From positions 1,302,001 through 1,366,000 of the forward strand of contig CBDDFL010000001.1 of the NCBI GenBank assembly GCA_965227095.1: a stretch of DNA of 64,000 nt, read 5' to 3'. The stretch comes from JANQMY01 sp965227095. GTDB lineage: Bacteria; Pseudomonadota; Alphaproteobacteria; JANQMY01. The first letter of the stretch is position 1, and each line of letters opens with the position of its first letter. This document shows, piece after piece, positions 33,678 to 42,999 of the stretch. The notes under the pieces are model-generated. The model worked only from the letters and a program-made list of their open reading frames with translations, searched no databases and had not been told where the DNA came from. The translations under genes and the position numbers were made by a program.

Positions 33678-34874
33678 TCAGGCAGGCAGGCCGGGCTCGA
33701 CCCGGTCCATGCCCACAAACCGGCGCACGCGATCTAGCTCCGCCTCCAGTTTTTGCCGGCGGCCTTTTGTGAGTTTGATTTTGGGTTCAAGCCAGAACCC
33801 TTGCACGGCCAAGCGGCCGTCTTTTCGGAAGGCCTTGAGGTCAATGCGTCCGATCAGCTGTTCGCCTTCGAGGATCGGGAAGACGTAATAGCCATATTGG
33901 CGCTTCTGTTCGGGCACAAAAATTTCGATGCGATAGTCGAAATCGAACAAACGCTTCAACCGCTGCCGGTCGCGAATAACCGGATCGAAGGGCGAGATGA
34001 GCCGGATGCGTTTCGGCGCCTCGTGAATGTTGTCGATGACCTCTTCGATGTCCGGTCGCGCAAAGGCCGCGCGTTGCCCCTCGGTGCTGCTGATGCACAC
34101 GGGAACAATGTCTTTGGCCGCCCTGCTGTCGAGCCATTGAGCCACGTCTTTCGGACGCAAGGCATCCCAAAACCGCGCAATTTCGCCAGCTGTGGCAACA
34201 CCTAAACGGTCCAGGGCGGACCGGCAGGCCCAATCGACATAGTCGGTTTTGGAGACGTTTGGTGTGGCATGGTCTTCATGCAGCACGCGATGGGTCCGGT
34301 CATAAATCTTCTGAAAATTGTCGCGCCGAACCACAGCAAGCTCGCCGGTGCGCCAAAGATATTCCAGGGCCGCCTTTTGGGGTGTCCACCCCCACCAGGT
34401 TTCCCGCTGATTGCCCTTTTCGGTTTCAAAGTGGCGCGCACCTACGGGGCCGTCCTGCTCAATCCGTTCCGCTACCATGCGTAAGGCCTTTTTCGGATCC
34501 TTCACGCGGGCCTGCCACCATTTGCTGGCGGCATATTTCTTTTTAATGATTGGAAAGCGATGCTTCCAATAGGGGAAGAACTTCGACGGGATGATGGAGG
34601 CATCGTGAGTCCACTGTTCTGTCAGGCATTGTCCGTGTTCATAGAGGTCCTCCAGTTGATGGGGGCGGTAGGTCTGATTACGAGAAAAAAGAATATGGTG
34701 ATGGGCCCGTTCAACAATCCGTATACTGTCGAGCTGAACGTATCCTAAGTCTTCCACCAATTGATACAAATCGGGTGTGGAGAGTTTTTTCGTGGGGTCG
34801 CGGGTGAGGCCCTGCAGGTGCAGCAAAAGGCGCCGCGCATCCTGCGTGGTGATCTCAAGCGGGGCAGGGGGCAT
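33678..34874 (-). CDS. ycaQ: YcaQ/AlkZ-type interstrand crosslink DNA glycosylase
   Basis: 398-aa winged-helix protein of the YcaQ (HTH_42) family, whose members unhook DNA interstrand crosslinks. The QxD catalytic motif reads Q47-L-D49 in LGYVQLDSIRIVERAHHHIL. Other family stretches are EQWTHDASIIP and LISPFDPVIRDRQRLKRLFDFDYRIE. It starts 6 bp after nrdJ on the same strand and therefore likely shares its promoter and the LexA-type box upstream. Confidence 0.92.
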   Translation of the reverse strand: MPPAPLEITTQDARRLLLHLQGLTRDPTKKLSTPDLYQLVEDLGYVQLDSIRIVERAHHHILFSRNQTYRPHQLEDLYEHGQCLTEQWTHDASIIPSKFFPYWKHRFPIIKKKYAASKWWQARVKDPKKALRMVAERIEQDGPVGARHFETEKGNQRETWWGWTPQKAALEYLWRTGELAVVRRDNFQKIYDRTHRVLHEDHATPNVSKTDYVDWACRSALDRLGVATAGEIARFWDALRPKDVAQWLDSRAAKDIVPVCISSTEGQRAAFARPDIEEVIDNIHEAPKRIRLISPFDPVIRDRQRLKRLFDFDYRIEIFVPEQKRQYGYYVFPILEGEQLIGRIDLKAFRKDGRLAVQGFWLEPKIKLTKGRRQKLEAELDRVRRFVGMDRVEPGLPA

Positions 34875-34880
34875 GAAGTC

Positions 34881-37800
34881 TCAAGAACATTTGGAATAGC
34901 CGCAATTGGTGCAGGTATCACACCCTTCTTGGCGGATGAGGGCGGGGGCCGAACATTTGGGACACCGGCGATAGGGCGAATTGTCGGCGGCCATCGCGAT
35001 GGCCCGTTTTTGGTGCGCCGGGTCCGAGGTGATGTCGCCTTCTTCTTTCAGGAAGCCGATGCGGATCATGTGCTGTTCGATCACCTTCCCGATGGCGGCA
35101 AGCAGACTGGGCACATATTCGCCGTCCACCCATTGGCCGCCCCGGGGGTCGAACACGGCCTTGAGTTCCTCGACCACGAAGCTCACATCCCCACCGCGGC
35201 GGAAGACAGCTGAAATCATGCGGGTGAGCGCCAGGGTCCAGGCATAGTGCTCCATGTTTTTGGAGTTGATAAAAATCTCGAAAGGCCGCCGCCGCCCATC
35301 GCTTTCAATGTCGTTGAGCGTGATGTACATGGCGTGGTCGCTGTCCGGCCATTTGATTTTGTAGGTATGGCCTTCCAAGGCCGCGGGGCGGTCCAGCGGT
35401 TCGGTCATGTAGACCACATCGCCATCGACCGGCTGGAGGACCGCTACATCCGTCGATGTCGATGGGGCGGATGACAACACCGCACCGGTAATCGCGTTCG
35501 GGCGATAGGTGGTGCATCCCTTCAGGCCCTGATTCCAAGCGTCCATGTAGACGGATTTGAAATCGTCGAAAGAGATGTCTTCGGGTACGTTCACGGTTTT
35601 GGAAATGGAACTGTCCACATATTTTTGGACCGCCGCTTGCACCGCCACATGTTCTTTCGGCGTCAGGCCGTTTGTCGTGACCAAATTTTCGGGCAGGGTG
35701 TTTTCGTTGCCGGGGCGCGTGCGGAACAGCTTCACCGCATAATCCACCACGTCTTCCGTGCGCGACGACCCGTCCGGCTGCAGCACTTTACGGGAATAGG
35801 CCACATCGAATATCGGCTCGATGCCGCTAGACGTATTGTCCGCCAACAGAGAAATTGTGCCGGTGGGCGCGATGGAGGTCAAAAGGGCGTTACGCAAGCC
35901 GTTTTCAGCAATCAGGTCCTGCAACTCCTTCGGCAGGCTGCGCACCATATCGGATTTGGCAATGGCGTCCTTGTCATAGAGCGGGAAGGTGCCTTTTTCC
36001 GCCGCCAGCTCCGCCGAGCTTCTGTAGGCGCTGTCGCGGATCATGCGCATCCAGCGTTCGATCAGCACCAGGGATTCATCGCTGCCATAGCGAACCCCAC
36101 ACAGGACCAACGCATCCGCCAAACCTGTCACGCCCAGGCCGATGCGGCGCTTTGCGTTGGCTTCCTGTTGTTGTTCCGGCAGTGGAAACTTCGATACGTC
36201 GATGGCGTTGTCCATCATGCGTACGGCGACGGGCACCAATTGGGCAAGCGCGTCTTCATCCAGATGCGATTCATCCGAAAACGGATTTTTGACCAGGCGC
36301 GCGAGATTGACAGAGCCCAGCAAGCACGCGCCATATGGCGGCAACGGCTGTTCGCCACAATTATGAACATAAAATCCGTTCGCATCAAACGCATGCGCTT
36401 CCGGAACGGTGACGTCATAAACGATTTCTTCGCCTGCTTCGATAATCGACTCAATCTCTGCAACAAAGTATTCGCGGTTTAGTTTTCGCTTATAGGATGA
36501 CAGGAGTGTATTTAGCCGCCCCTGTTTTTCATAATCTTCGAAGCCGATCATCGCTGCAAAGCGTGCCACGTTTTCTTTGCTAATAACGAGTTCATGCACG
36601 GCGGCACAATTGTATTCTTTTTTGCCGCCCCGTCCGTCAGGCAAAAGTTTCATTCTTTCGGAGTGGCGATCAGTATAGACCGAAGACGCGATCCCAAGAC
36701 GAAGAAGCATGCGCTGAACGGCAGTGAGTGTGCTTAGATTGCTCTGTGTCAGTCGTACGGAAACACCTTTCTTTTGTGTCCCCTGTATTGACCCATCCGC
36801 ATCGAAGAAACCGCGCAAGAACCCCTGATAAAAGGAGCTTGATGTGCGTTCAATCTCTGGAGTCAATTTTTTGTGGCCGGGGCGCAGGCCCAATTGATGG
36901 GCCAGGTTTTTCACCGCGCCCAATGCCATACGTTGCTCGCCCCGCTCAGAAACATCGACCCAGCCAGTAAAATCTGAGCGGTGCGGTAAGGTACTCGCGG
37001 CGGCGAAGGCGGCATGCATTACCCCCGCGACACCCGGCCGCTCAAAATCGCCATTGGCGACTTTTCGTCCTGGCCAGACTGAAAGAACTGCCTTGTCGGT
37101 TTTCAGCGTTCCATCTCCGATCAGCAGACCGACTAGATAACCTTCCGCCTCACTGCCAAAGCCCGGCCAGTTTGATGCCTCACGGTGATTATGAAGAACA
37201 ACAAGGTCTCCGGGAGAGAGGTCGCCAGCAGCGGTCCACTCAACTTCTCGTCGCCACTGTGTTTTTGTCTTGACGCGACGGACTTGATGGTTCGCTGTCA
37301 GGCGCAATGACTGGCCGTGTCGACATTTCAGCTGAACAACTGGTTTCTGGCCAGTTTTGAAAAATCCATCCTCTGTCGTCTTGAACGATTGGTCATCGAC
37401 AATCGCTTCAAATTGTTGGCCGATGAGATTGGCAACCTGACGCGGGCCTTGGCTTGTTTGCACCCAGGTATCAGCTGTAACACAAGGATTTGTGGCGGCG
37501 ATGGTTTCGCAATAATTCAGATTGTTTTTTCGATTAATCCGATCAATGAAGATCACGCCCGGCTCCGCGTAATCGTATGTGGCCTGCATGATCTTGTCCC
37601 ACAGGGCACGGGCGGACACGGTGCGATAGGTTTTACCGTCAAACACCAAGGGCCAGTCTTCATCGGCTTTCACCGCGGCGATGAAGTCATCCGTCACCAG
37701 GACCGACAGGTTGAACATGCGCAACCGTTCAGAATCCTGCTTGGCGGCGATGAAGGCTTCGATGTCGGGGTGGTCACAGCGCAAGGTGGCCATCATGGCG

Positions 37801-38288
37801 CCACGGCGCGACCCTGCCGACATGATGGTGCGGCACATGGAATCCCATACATCCATGAAGGAGAGGGGGCCCGAGGCATCGGCGCCCACACCGCGCACCA
37901 GGGCGCCCTTGGGCCGCAGGGTGGAAAAGTCGTAACCAATGCCGCCCCCTTGCTGCAGGGTGAGCGCTGCTTCCTTCAGGCTTTCGAAAATGCCGCCCAT
38001 GTCGTCGGGGATGGTGCCCATGACGAAACAGTTGAACAGGGTCACATCCCGTTCCGTGCCGGCGCCCGCTAAAATGCGGCCGGCGGGTATGAATTTGAAA
38101 CCGTCGAGGGCGTGGGCGAAGCCATCTTCCCAGAAAACCTGTGCGGATGGTTTCTCAGCGGCAGCCAGCGCTTTCGCCACGCGCCGCCAGGTGTCCTCAA
38201 TAGAATTGTCCACAGGCGTCCCGTCCGCTTGCGTGAAGCGGTACTTCATCTCCCAAATGTGTTGGGACAAGCCCTGCAGTGTCGTCAT
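34881..38288 (-). CDS. nrdJ: Adenosylcobalamin-dependent (class II) ribonucleotide reductase with intein
   Basis: 1135-aa precursor: about 760 aa of reductase plus a 375-aa intein. The enzyme reduces ribonucleoside diphosphates via a thiyl radical made with coenzyme B12. Seen in sequence: QQGGGIGYDFSTLRP, TNP followed by CGEQPLPPYG (the active-site NxCxE motif, split by the intein), APTGTISLLADNTSSGIEP and a C-terminal Cys-rich tail (CPKCSAPALI, CDTCTNCGYSKC) that carries reducing thiols. The start at 38288 has AAGG upstream; 38321 is also in frame. ycaQ follows after 6 bp. Confidence 0.96.
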   Translation of the reverse strand: MTTLQGLSQHIWEMKYRFTQADGTPVDNSIEDTWRRVAKALAAAEKPSAQVFWEDGFAHALDGFKFIPAGRILAGAGTERDVTLFNCFVMGTIPDDMGGIFESLKEAALTLQQGGGIGYDFSTLRPKGALVRGVGADASGPLSFMDVWDSMCRTIMSAGSRRGAMMATLRCDHPDIEAFIAAKQDSERLRMFNLSVLVTDDFIAAVKADEDWPLVFDGKTYRTVSARALWDKIMQATYDYAEPGVIFIDRINRKNNLNYCETIAATNPCVTADTWVQTSQGPRQVANLIGQQFEAIVDDQSFKTTEDGFFKTGQKPVVQLKCRHGQSLRLTANHQVRRVKTKTQWRREVEWTAAGDLSPGDLVVLHNHREASNWPGFGSEAEGYLVGLLIGDGTLKTDKAVLSVWPGRKVANGDFERPGVAGVMHAAFAAASTLPHRSDFTGWVDVSERGEQRMALGAVKNLAHQLGLRPGHKKLTPEIERTSSSFYQGFLRGFFDADGSIQGTQKKGVSVRLTQSNLSTLTAVQRMLLRLGIASSVYTDRHSERMKLLPDGRGGKKEYNCAAVHELVISKENVARFAAMIGFEDYEKQGRLNTLLSSYKRKLNREYFVAEIESIIEAGEEIVYDVTVPEAHAFDANGFYVHNCGEQPLPPYGACLLGSVNLARLVKNPFSDESHLDEDALAQLVPVAVRMMDNAIDVSKFPLPEQQQEANAKRRIGLGVTGLADALVLCGVRYGSDESLVLIERWMRMIRDSAYRSSAELAAEKGTFPLYDKDAIAKSDMVRSLPKELQDLIAENGLRNALLTSIAPTGTISLLADNTSSGIEPIFDVAYSRKVLQPDGSSRTEDVVDYAVKLFRTRPGNENTLPENLVTTNGLTPKEHVAVQAAVQKYVDSSISKTVNVPEDISFDDFKSVYMDAWNQGLKGCTTYRPNAITGAVLSSAPSTSTDVAVLQPVDGDVVYMTEPLDRPAALEGHTYKIKWPDSDHAMYITLNDIESDGRRRPFEIFINSKNMEHYAWTLALTRMISAVFRRGGDVSFVVEELKAVFDPRGGQWVDGEYVPSLLAAIGKVIEQHMIRIGFLKEEGDITSDPAHQKRAIAMAADNSPYRRCPKCSAPALIRQEGCDTCTNCGYSKCS
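36360..37484 (-). mobile_element. Intein with LAGLIDADG homing endonuclease inside nrdJ
   Basis: 375-residue, in-frame protein intron (residues 269-643 of the precursor). Splice residues are all present: Cys1 (CVTADTWV), block B Thr-Ala-Asn-His (LRLTANHQV), penultimate His and terminal Asn (GFYVHN), and Cys+1 of the extein. Between them are two dodecapeptides, LVGLLIGDG and FLRGFFDADG, of a DOD-type homing endonuclease, so it may still be mobile. Its bases look AT-richer than the flanks by eye. Removing it restores NPCGEQPL. Confidence 0.95.
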
Positions 38289-38368
38289 CTCAGTGCCTTT
38301 GACGGATCCAATCGGCTCCATTCTAGCAGGCGCACTTTACCCCAATATTGCGATGGCGCCAAGAATTT

Positions 38369-38383
38369 GTTCTTGATTTGTTC
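38369..38383. promoter_or_regulatory. LexA (SOS) box upstream of nrdJ-ycaQ
   Basis: On the minus strand the bases read GAACAAATCAAGAAC, exactly GAAC-N7-GAAC, the LexA box described in Alphaproteobacteria. It is 81 bp before the nrdJ start. Two more GAAC motifs spaced by 6 bp lie at 38397-38410. Damage-inducible control of nrdJ and ycaQ is inferred. Confidence 0.65.
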
Positions 38384-38423
38384 GCAATCGTTAAATGTTC
38401 GCTAATGTTCCAACAACGCTGTT

Positions 38424-39140
38424 CTACTTTTTCGCGTCAGCGACCAATTTGTTGGTGGCGGTTTCGATGGTGTCCTGCATGACGGCCATGAATTCCTTGC
38501 GCTTGAGGCCTGGCTGGATGGGGGGCAGGAATTCGATGGTGATGGTGCCGGGCTTCCAGATGTAGCCGCGCCGGGGCCAAAAAAGCCCCGAATTATGGGC
38601 AACCGGCGTGCAGGGAACGCCCAATTGGCTGTAAAGGCCATAAATCCCCGAGAGATATTCGGGCTCGGCCCCCACAGGGCGGCGCGTGCCTTCCGGGAAG
38701 ACCACCACTTGGCGGTTCTGTTCGATACATTCCTTGCCCCGGCGGATCATGCGGCGCATGGCTTTTGCCTGGGTCGAGCGGTCGATCAGAATCATACCGG
38801 CCTTCATGGCGTACCAGCCATAAAACGGCACATAGGTCAGTTCACGCTTAAAGATGATCGCAGGGTCCGGGTTCAGATTGAACAGGGCAATCGTTTCCCA
38901 CATGGTCTGGTGTTTCGAGGCGATCAATCCGCCGTTTTGGGGGATGTTCTCTGCCCCGCGCACCTCAATGCGAATGCCCACAATATTCCGCAGGCCCCAC
39001 ATGGAAATACGGCCCCACATCTTGATCTGATGCACGGTCCATTTCCGTGGCGCTAAAAACAACGGCACGTGGCTGATGGTCATGACGGCGGAAATGCCCC
39101 ACCAGAAGGCCTGGAACAAAAGAGATCGAACAAACAACAT
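38424..39140 (-). CDS. plsC: 1-acyl-sn-glycerol-3-phosphate acyltransferase
   Basis: 238-aa membrane enzyme that adds the second acyl chain to make phosphatidic acid. The catalytic motif is HQTMWE (HX4E, in place of the more usual HX4D), and FPEGTRRPVGAE is the substrate-binding motif. An N-terminal hydrophobic segment anchors it (SLLFQAFWWGISAVMTIS). It is the last gene of the ftsE-ftsX-gmhB-ydcF-plsC run, following ydcF by 23 bp. Confidence 0.95.
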   Translation of the reverse strand: MLFVRSLLFQAFWWGISAVMTISHVPLFLAPRKWTVHQIKMWGRISMWGLRNIVGIRIEVRGAENIPQNGGLIASKHQTMWETIALFNLNPDPAIIFKRELTYVPFYGWYAMKAGMILIDRSTQAKAMRRMIRRGKECIEQNRQVVVFPEGTRRPVGAEPEYLSGIYGLYSQLGVPCTPVAHNSGLFWPRRGYIWKPGTITIEFLPPIQPGLKRKEFMAVMQDTIETATNKLVADAKK

Positions 39141-39163
39141 ATGGGGAGGAGGTAATAGAGGCC

Positions 39164-39763
39164 TCAGCCGAAAATGCCAAGCCGTAAGCGCGCGATGAGG
39201 TATTTTGTGTATTCGAAGCTCAGCTTACGGAGGGTGGCCGGCCGCCGCCACCAGTTTTTCAGATGCTCGCTGGTGGACACCACCGGATAGGGGATCAGTT
39301 CCGCCTCCGGCATGGCGTGCTGCAATTCCAACAGGCTGCGGGGCATGTGAAAGGCCGCCGTCACGATAACGATTTTTTTGTAGCCGTTCTTTTCCGCCCA
39401 TTCGGCGGTTTCCTGGGCATTGCCGATCGTATTGCGGGCCACGCGGCCCACATCCACGCAGCAATCGAACCGGTCTTTGGAGCGCCCGACAAGCTGCCGT
39501 AGATCATCACGGCTGGTGTCTTGAAACACGCCGGAAATCAATAGGCGCGGAGCAGCGCCATAATTGAGCAAGGCCATGCCGGTGCGAATACGGTCGGGGC
39601 CACCGGTCAGGGTCACAATGCCGTCAGCGGCGCCAGGGCCCAGGGGCAACGGTTTTGGCAGGCTGTTTACAAAGCTCACCAATCCCCACACCCATGCAGC
39701 GCTGATCACCAGCAATAGGGGCAAAAACGCATGTCTGACGAATCGGTTCAGACCCTGCGACAT
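39164..39763 (-). CDS. ydcF: YdcF-family (DUF218) membrane-anchored protein
   Basis: 199-aa protein with an N-terminal anchor (LPLLLVISAAWVWGLVSFV) and a DUF218 domain (ADGIVTLTGGPDRIRTGMALL, APRLLISGVF, KIVIVTAAFHMPRSLLELQHAMP). The fold is shared with the ElyC/SanA group linked to envelope precursor metabolism; the reaction is unknown. ATG 39763 is preferred to 39811 because GGAGGG precedes it at a workable distance. Confidence 0.86.
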   Translation of the reverse strand: MSQGLNRFVRHAFLPLLLVISAAWVWGLVSFVNSLPKPLPLGPGAADGIVTLTGGPDRIRTGMALLNYGAAPRLLISGVFQDTSRDDLRQLVGRSKDRFDCCVDVGRVARNTIGNAQETAEWAEKNGYKKIVIVTAAFHMPRSLLELQHAMPEAELIPYPVVSTSEHLKNWWRRPATLRKLSFEYTKYLIARLRLGIFG

Positions 39764-39874
39764 GAGACGACAGACCCTCCTTCTTAACCCAAGCCCAGGG
39801 AAGCGTAACAAAGCCTTCTTAAGCCAAGGTTTTTTTGCCTATAGAACGATGGGGCAAAAACAGCTGATGCCGAT

Positions 39875-40423
39875 TTACTCCCCTAACAAAGCCTCCACCG
39901 CGGCATTAAGATTATTATACACGGAAACCGGCAACACCTCAGGCGGCAGGCCGTTGGCTTGGGTTTGCGCGCCTTTTCCAGAACGTACCAAAATACGGCC
40001 ACATCCCGCTTTTGCGGCCGCCTGCAGATCCCGCAGACTGTCCCCGATCATGACGCTGTTGCCCGGTGAGGTTCGAAACATCGACAAGGCCTGGCGCAAC
40101 ATGCCGGGTTCGGGTTTGCGGTTTGGACCCGCTTCCCAGGGGGTATCTGGGCAGAAGAAAATGGCATCAAAATGTCCACCGCACCGGCGCACTTCATCGC
40201 GTAATTTTTCATGGATGCGCGTTAGCATGGCCTCGTCAAAAAGGCCCCTGCCGATGCCGGACTGATTGGTGACAATGGCGGTCTTGATACCGGCTTGGGT
40301 TAGGCGGCCGACGGCTTCAGCGCTGCCGGGAACCATAATGCATTCGCCGGGATTCTTAACGAAGTCATCCCGGTCTTCATTGAGAACACCATCACGATCC
40401 AATAAGACGAGTTTTGGCGGCAT
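39875..40423 (-). CDS. gmhB: HAD phosphatase, GmhB-like (heptose bisphosphate phosphatase)
   Basis: 182-aa HAD-superfamily phosphatase. Motif I is LVLLDRDGVLNED (both catalytic Asp), motif II VTNQSGIGRG, motif IV IGDSLRDLQAA, and the FCPDTPWEAGPNRKPEPGM loop is histidinol-phosphatase/GmhB-type. GmhB removes the anomeric-adjacent phosphate of heptose-1,7-bisphosphate in ADP-heptose synthesis; the assignment to heptose rather than another phosphate is by similarity. It lies between ftsX and ydcF. Confidence 0.85.
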   Translation of the reverse strand: MPPKLVLLDRDGVLNEDRDDFVKNPGECIMVPGSAEAVGRLTQAGIKTAIVTNQSGIGRGLFDEAMLTRIHEKLRDEVRRCGGHFDAIFFCPDTPWEAGPNRKPEPGMLRQALSMFRTSPGNSVMIGDSLRDLQAAAKAGCGRILVRSGKGAQTQANGLPPEVLPVSVYNNLNAAVEALLGE

Positions 40424-40437
40424 GATCGGTCAATCGG

Positions 40438-41313
40438 TTAGGGCATCTTGCCGATAACATTCAATGCGGTGAGCCGGGCGGTGATCATCGACACGATGGA
40501 GGCCGCAACCGGGATCAACAGCAATGCGATAATCTCAAGCGGGCTGGGGGTGAATTCAGGGGTCAACAGGCTGGTCGATTGATCCGTGAGCGCAGCAAAG
40601 CCCAAATAGGTCACCCCCGCCGCCAGCACGCCTATAAATCCTGCCACAAGCCCAAGCGACCAAAAATGGTTTTGAAATTCACCGGCGATGAAGTGGTCTG
40701 GGGCACCGACCATGTGCAGCACTTCGATGGTGTCTTTGTTGGCCAAAAGCCCGGCACGCGTCGCGTAGATGACCGTGGCGATGGTTGCAATTGCTGTCAG
40801 TGCCAATACGGCAAAGCCAACACTGGCAAGACCAGTGGCAAAGCTTTCTAACTGCGCGTTCCATCGCGAATGGTCATCCAGAATGACGCCGGGAGACGCC
40901 TCTGTTAGGCGCGATTGGAGTGTGGCAAAGTCAGGTTTGTTGACGGGATCAATCTGCACAAAGATGAGTTTTGGCACCGGCAGTCGGCCAAGGTCTACGT
41001 TGGATCCGAGATAGGGCGTCAGCAACGCTTGAAGCTCGCCGTCACTCGCGGGACGCGCGCGCACCACCCCATCAGTGGTTTCCAAGACGGCCAGGGCGTC
41101 GTCCACCTGTTGCGCGACGGAGATACCCCGTTCGCTTTTGATCGTGATCGTAATTTGTTCGGCAAGGTCCGATGTCCAGTTTTCCGACAAACGATTGACC
41201 GCCAGGGCGCTGCCCAGTGAGAGCGCCGCGAGATAGCACATAATGGCCATCACCGTTTGAAGGGGGCGTCCAATGGTGCCGCCACGCGGCAGAATTTTGC
41301 CTGGTGTGTCCAA
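40438..41313 (-). CDS. ftsX: Cell-division ABC permease FtsX
   Basis: 291-aa inner-membrane partner of FtsE. Four hydrophobic helices with a large periplasmic loop after the first (LSENWTSDLAEQITITI onward) follow the FtsX layout; the cytoplasmic loop EVLHMVGAPDHFIAGEFQNHFW is the FtsE-contacting helix. FtsEX activates septal peptidoglycan hydrolases in division. It begins 8 bp after the ftsE stop. Confidence 0.95.
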   Translation of the reverse strand: MDTPGKILPRGGTIGRPLQTVMAIMCYLAALSLGSALAVNRLSENWTSDLAEQITITIKSERGISVAQQVDDALAVLETTDGVVRARPASDGELQALLTPYLGSNVDLGRLPVPKLIFVQIDPVNKPDFATLQSRLTEASPGVILDDHSRWNAQLESFATGLASVGFAVLALTAIATIATVIYATRAGLLANKDTIEVLHMVGAPDHFIAGEFQNHFWSLGLVAGFIGVLAAGVTYLGFAALTDQSTSLLTPEFTPSPLEIIALLLIPVAASIVSMITARLTALNVIGKMP

Positions 41314-41321
41314 CGGGCCCT

Positions 41322-42044
41322 CTAGGTTGCTTTGCTGCGTTTAGGGCTCAAGGGGTGCCGTTCCCGCATTTTTTGTGCTTGGGCGGTGGTCATATAGGAC
41401 AATTGGCCATCCCTTAGCCGCATTTCGGGCGCTGGATAGCGGTCCAAAATGGCGAAATCATGGGTTGCGATGATGACGGAGGTGCCGAGTTTGTTCAGCT
41501 CCATAAACAGGCGCAGCAGGCGGTCGCCCATTTCTGGGTCGACATTTCCCGTGGGTTCGTCGGCCAACAGCAGGTCCGGTTTGGCCACAACGGCGCGGGC
41601 AATGGCCACCCGCTGCTTCTCGCCACCCGATAAAGTGGGGGGATTTGCGTCAATTCGGTCGCCTAATCCCACCCAAGTCAACAGTTCGATGACATTTTCG
41701 CGGTATTCTGCCTCCTTAAGGCCGCTGACCCGCAAGGGAAGCGCCACATTATCGTAAGCAGAGAGATGATCCAGAAGCCGAAAGTCTTGAAACACAACTC
41801 CCACGCGCCGGCGGATTTCCGGGAAAATCTCGCGTGGCGTGGTGGCCAAATCGGCCCCAAACAGGGAAATGAGGCCGCGCGACGGCCGGTGTGCCAGCAA
41901 CATCAGCTTCAGGAGAGAGGTCTTCCCAGCACCGGACGGGCCGGTGAGAAAATGCAGCGACCCCGGCGCGATGTGGAAGGACACATCCTTCAGGATCTCC
42001 GGACCCGAGCCGTATCGCATGCCAACATTTTCGAAGCGGATCAC
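41322..42044 (-). CDS. ftsE: Cell-division ATP-binding protein FtsE
   Basis: 240-aa ABC ATPase. Walker A is GPSGAGKTS, the signature LSGGEKQRVAIARAV, Walker B DLLLADEPTGNVD, and the switch His is in IIATHDFAIL. It pairs with FtsX immediately downstream. The C-terminal 20 residues are basic. It is divergent from the zinc-ribbon gene, a common alphaproteobacterial arrangement. Confidence 0.97.
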   Translation of the reverse strand: MIRFENVGMRYGSGPEILKDVSFHIAPGSLHFLTGPSGAGKTSLLKLMLLAHRPSRGLISLFGADLATTPREIFPEIRRRVGVVFQDFRLLDHLSAYDNVALPLRVSGLKEAEYRENVIELLTWVGLGDRIDANPPTLSGGEKQRVAIARAVVAKPDLLLADEPTGNVDPEMGDRLLRLFMELNKLGTSVIIATHDFAILDRYPAPEMRLRDGQLSYMTTAQAQKMRERHPLSPKRSKAT

Positions 42045-42157
42045 CGGGAGATTCCGACGGTTAGTGTTGCAGAAAGGCCTACAGGAAGCCCTTTGCCGTC
42101 CTTGCCTTGTGCGGCGTCATATGTCAATAAAACTCAGGGGGCAATGGCGGAAAAACC

Positions 42158-42874
42158 ATGATTATTACGTGTCCCGATTGTGGAAAACGCTACAAAGCGG
42201 ATGAGAAGGCGTTCGCACCTTCCGGACGGAAGGTGAAGTGCGCCAATTGTGGATTCGTGTGGTTTCAAGAGGCCGCACCCGCTCCAGAAGATGATCATGC
42301 CATCGAACCCGTTGGCGGTTACGAAGACGATGATCCCATTCATGACGGCGATGATGGGTATGACGACGGCTACGAAGACGACAGTGCCCAACCGCCTGTC
42401 CCTCAAGCAGCCCGCTCCAGCCTGTCGGCCGCACGGGTGGCCGGATGGGCGCTTCTCGTGCTGATTATGGGCGGCGTGACTGCAAGTGCTTACCAATACA
42501 GGCATTTTGTGGTCAAAGCCTGGCCTCAAACGGTTTCCGCCTACAGCTTGCTTGGCATTGATACCAATGTGACCGGCATTGCATTGCGCGATATTTCCAC
42601 GGAACGGAACATTCAAGACGGCATGCCGGTTCTGTTGGTGCGGGGGCGCGTGGTAAACATGACGAATAGAGCCATTCCGGTGCCCCGGGTCCGCCTAAGC
42701 TTGGTCGATTCCAATGGGGAAGAGGTTTATTGGTGGTTCCATGCCCTGCCCTTGGGCCGGCTGGACGCAGAAGAAGACTATCGCTTCGTGACAAGCCTTC
42801 CCAGTCCGCGCAATGACGCGACCCATTTGAAGGTTGAATTCGACCAGAACGAGGACGTCGTCTCCGGCCTTTAG
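42158..42874 (+). CDS. MJ0042-type zinc-ribbon/DUF3426 membrane protein
   Basis: 238-aa protein. The N-terminal zinc ribbon has CPDCGKRYK and KVKCANCGFVW (two CxxC pairs). An acidic spacer (about residues 45-90) precedes a transmembrane helix (VAGWALLVLIMGGVTASAY), after which a DUF3426-like beta-rich domain (VLLVRGRVVNMTNRAIPVPRV) likely faces the periplasm. It is the usual divergent neighbour of ftsE. Function unknown. Confidence 0.9.
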   Translation: MIITCPDCGKRYKADEKAFAPSGRKVKCANCGFVWFQEAAPAPEDDHAIEPVGGYEDDDPIHDGDDGYDDGYEDDSAQPPVPQAARSSLSAARVAGWALLVLIMGGVTASAYQYRHFVVKAWPQTVSAYSLLGIDTNVTGIALRDISTERNIQDGMPVLLVRGRVVNMTNRAIPVPRVRLSLVDSNGEEVYWWFHALPLGRLDAEEDYRFVTSLPSPRNDATHLKVEFDQNEDVVSGL

Positions 42875-42999
42875 GGGTTAGGAGGTTCTGACTCGCGAAT
42901 CGTCATAAACGAAGTCTTAATATCCTTCAGGCACCAGTAGCGTAGGCAGAAACTGTCTCACTTTGAAACGCAGTCTGTACCCTGAGGTTTGGAACGACG

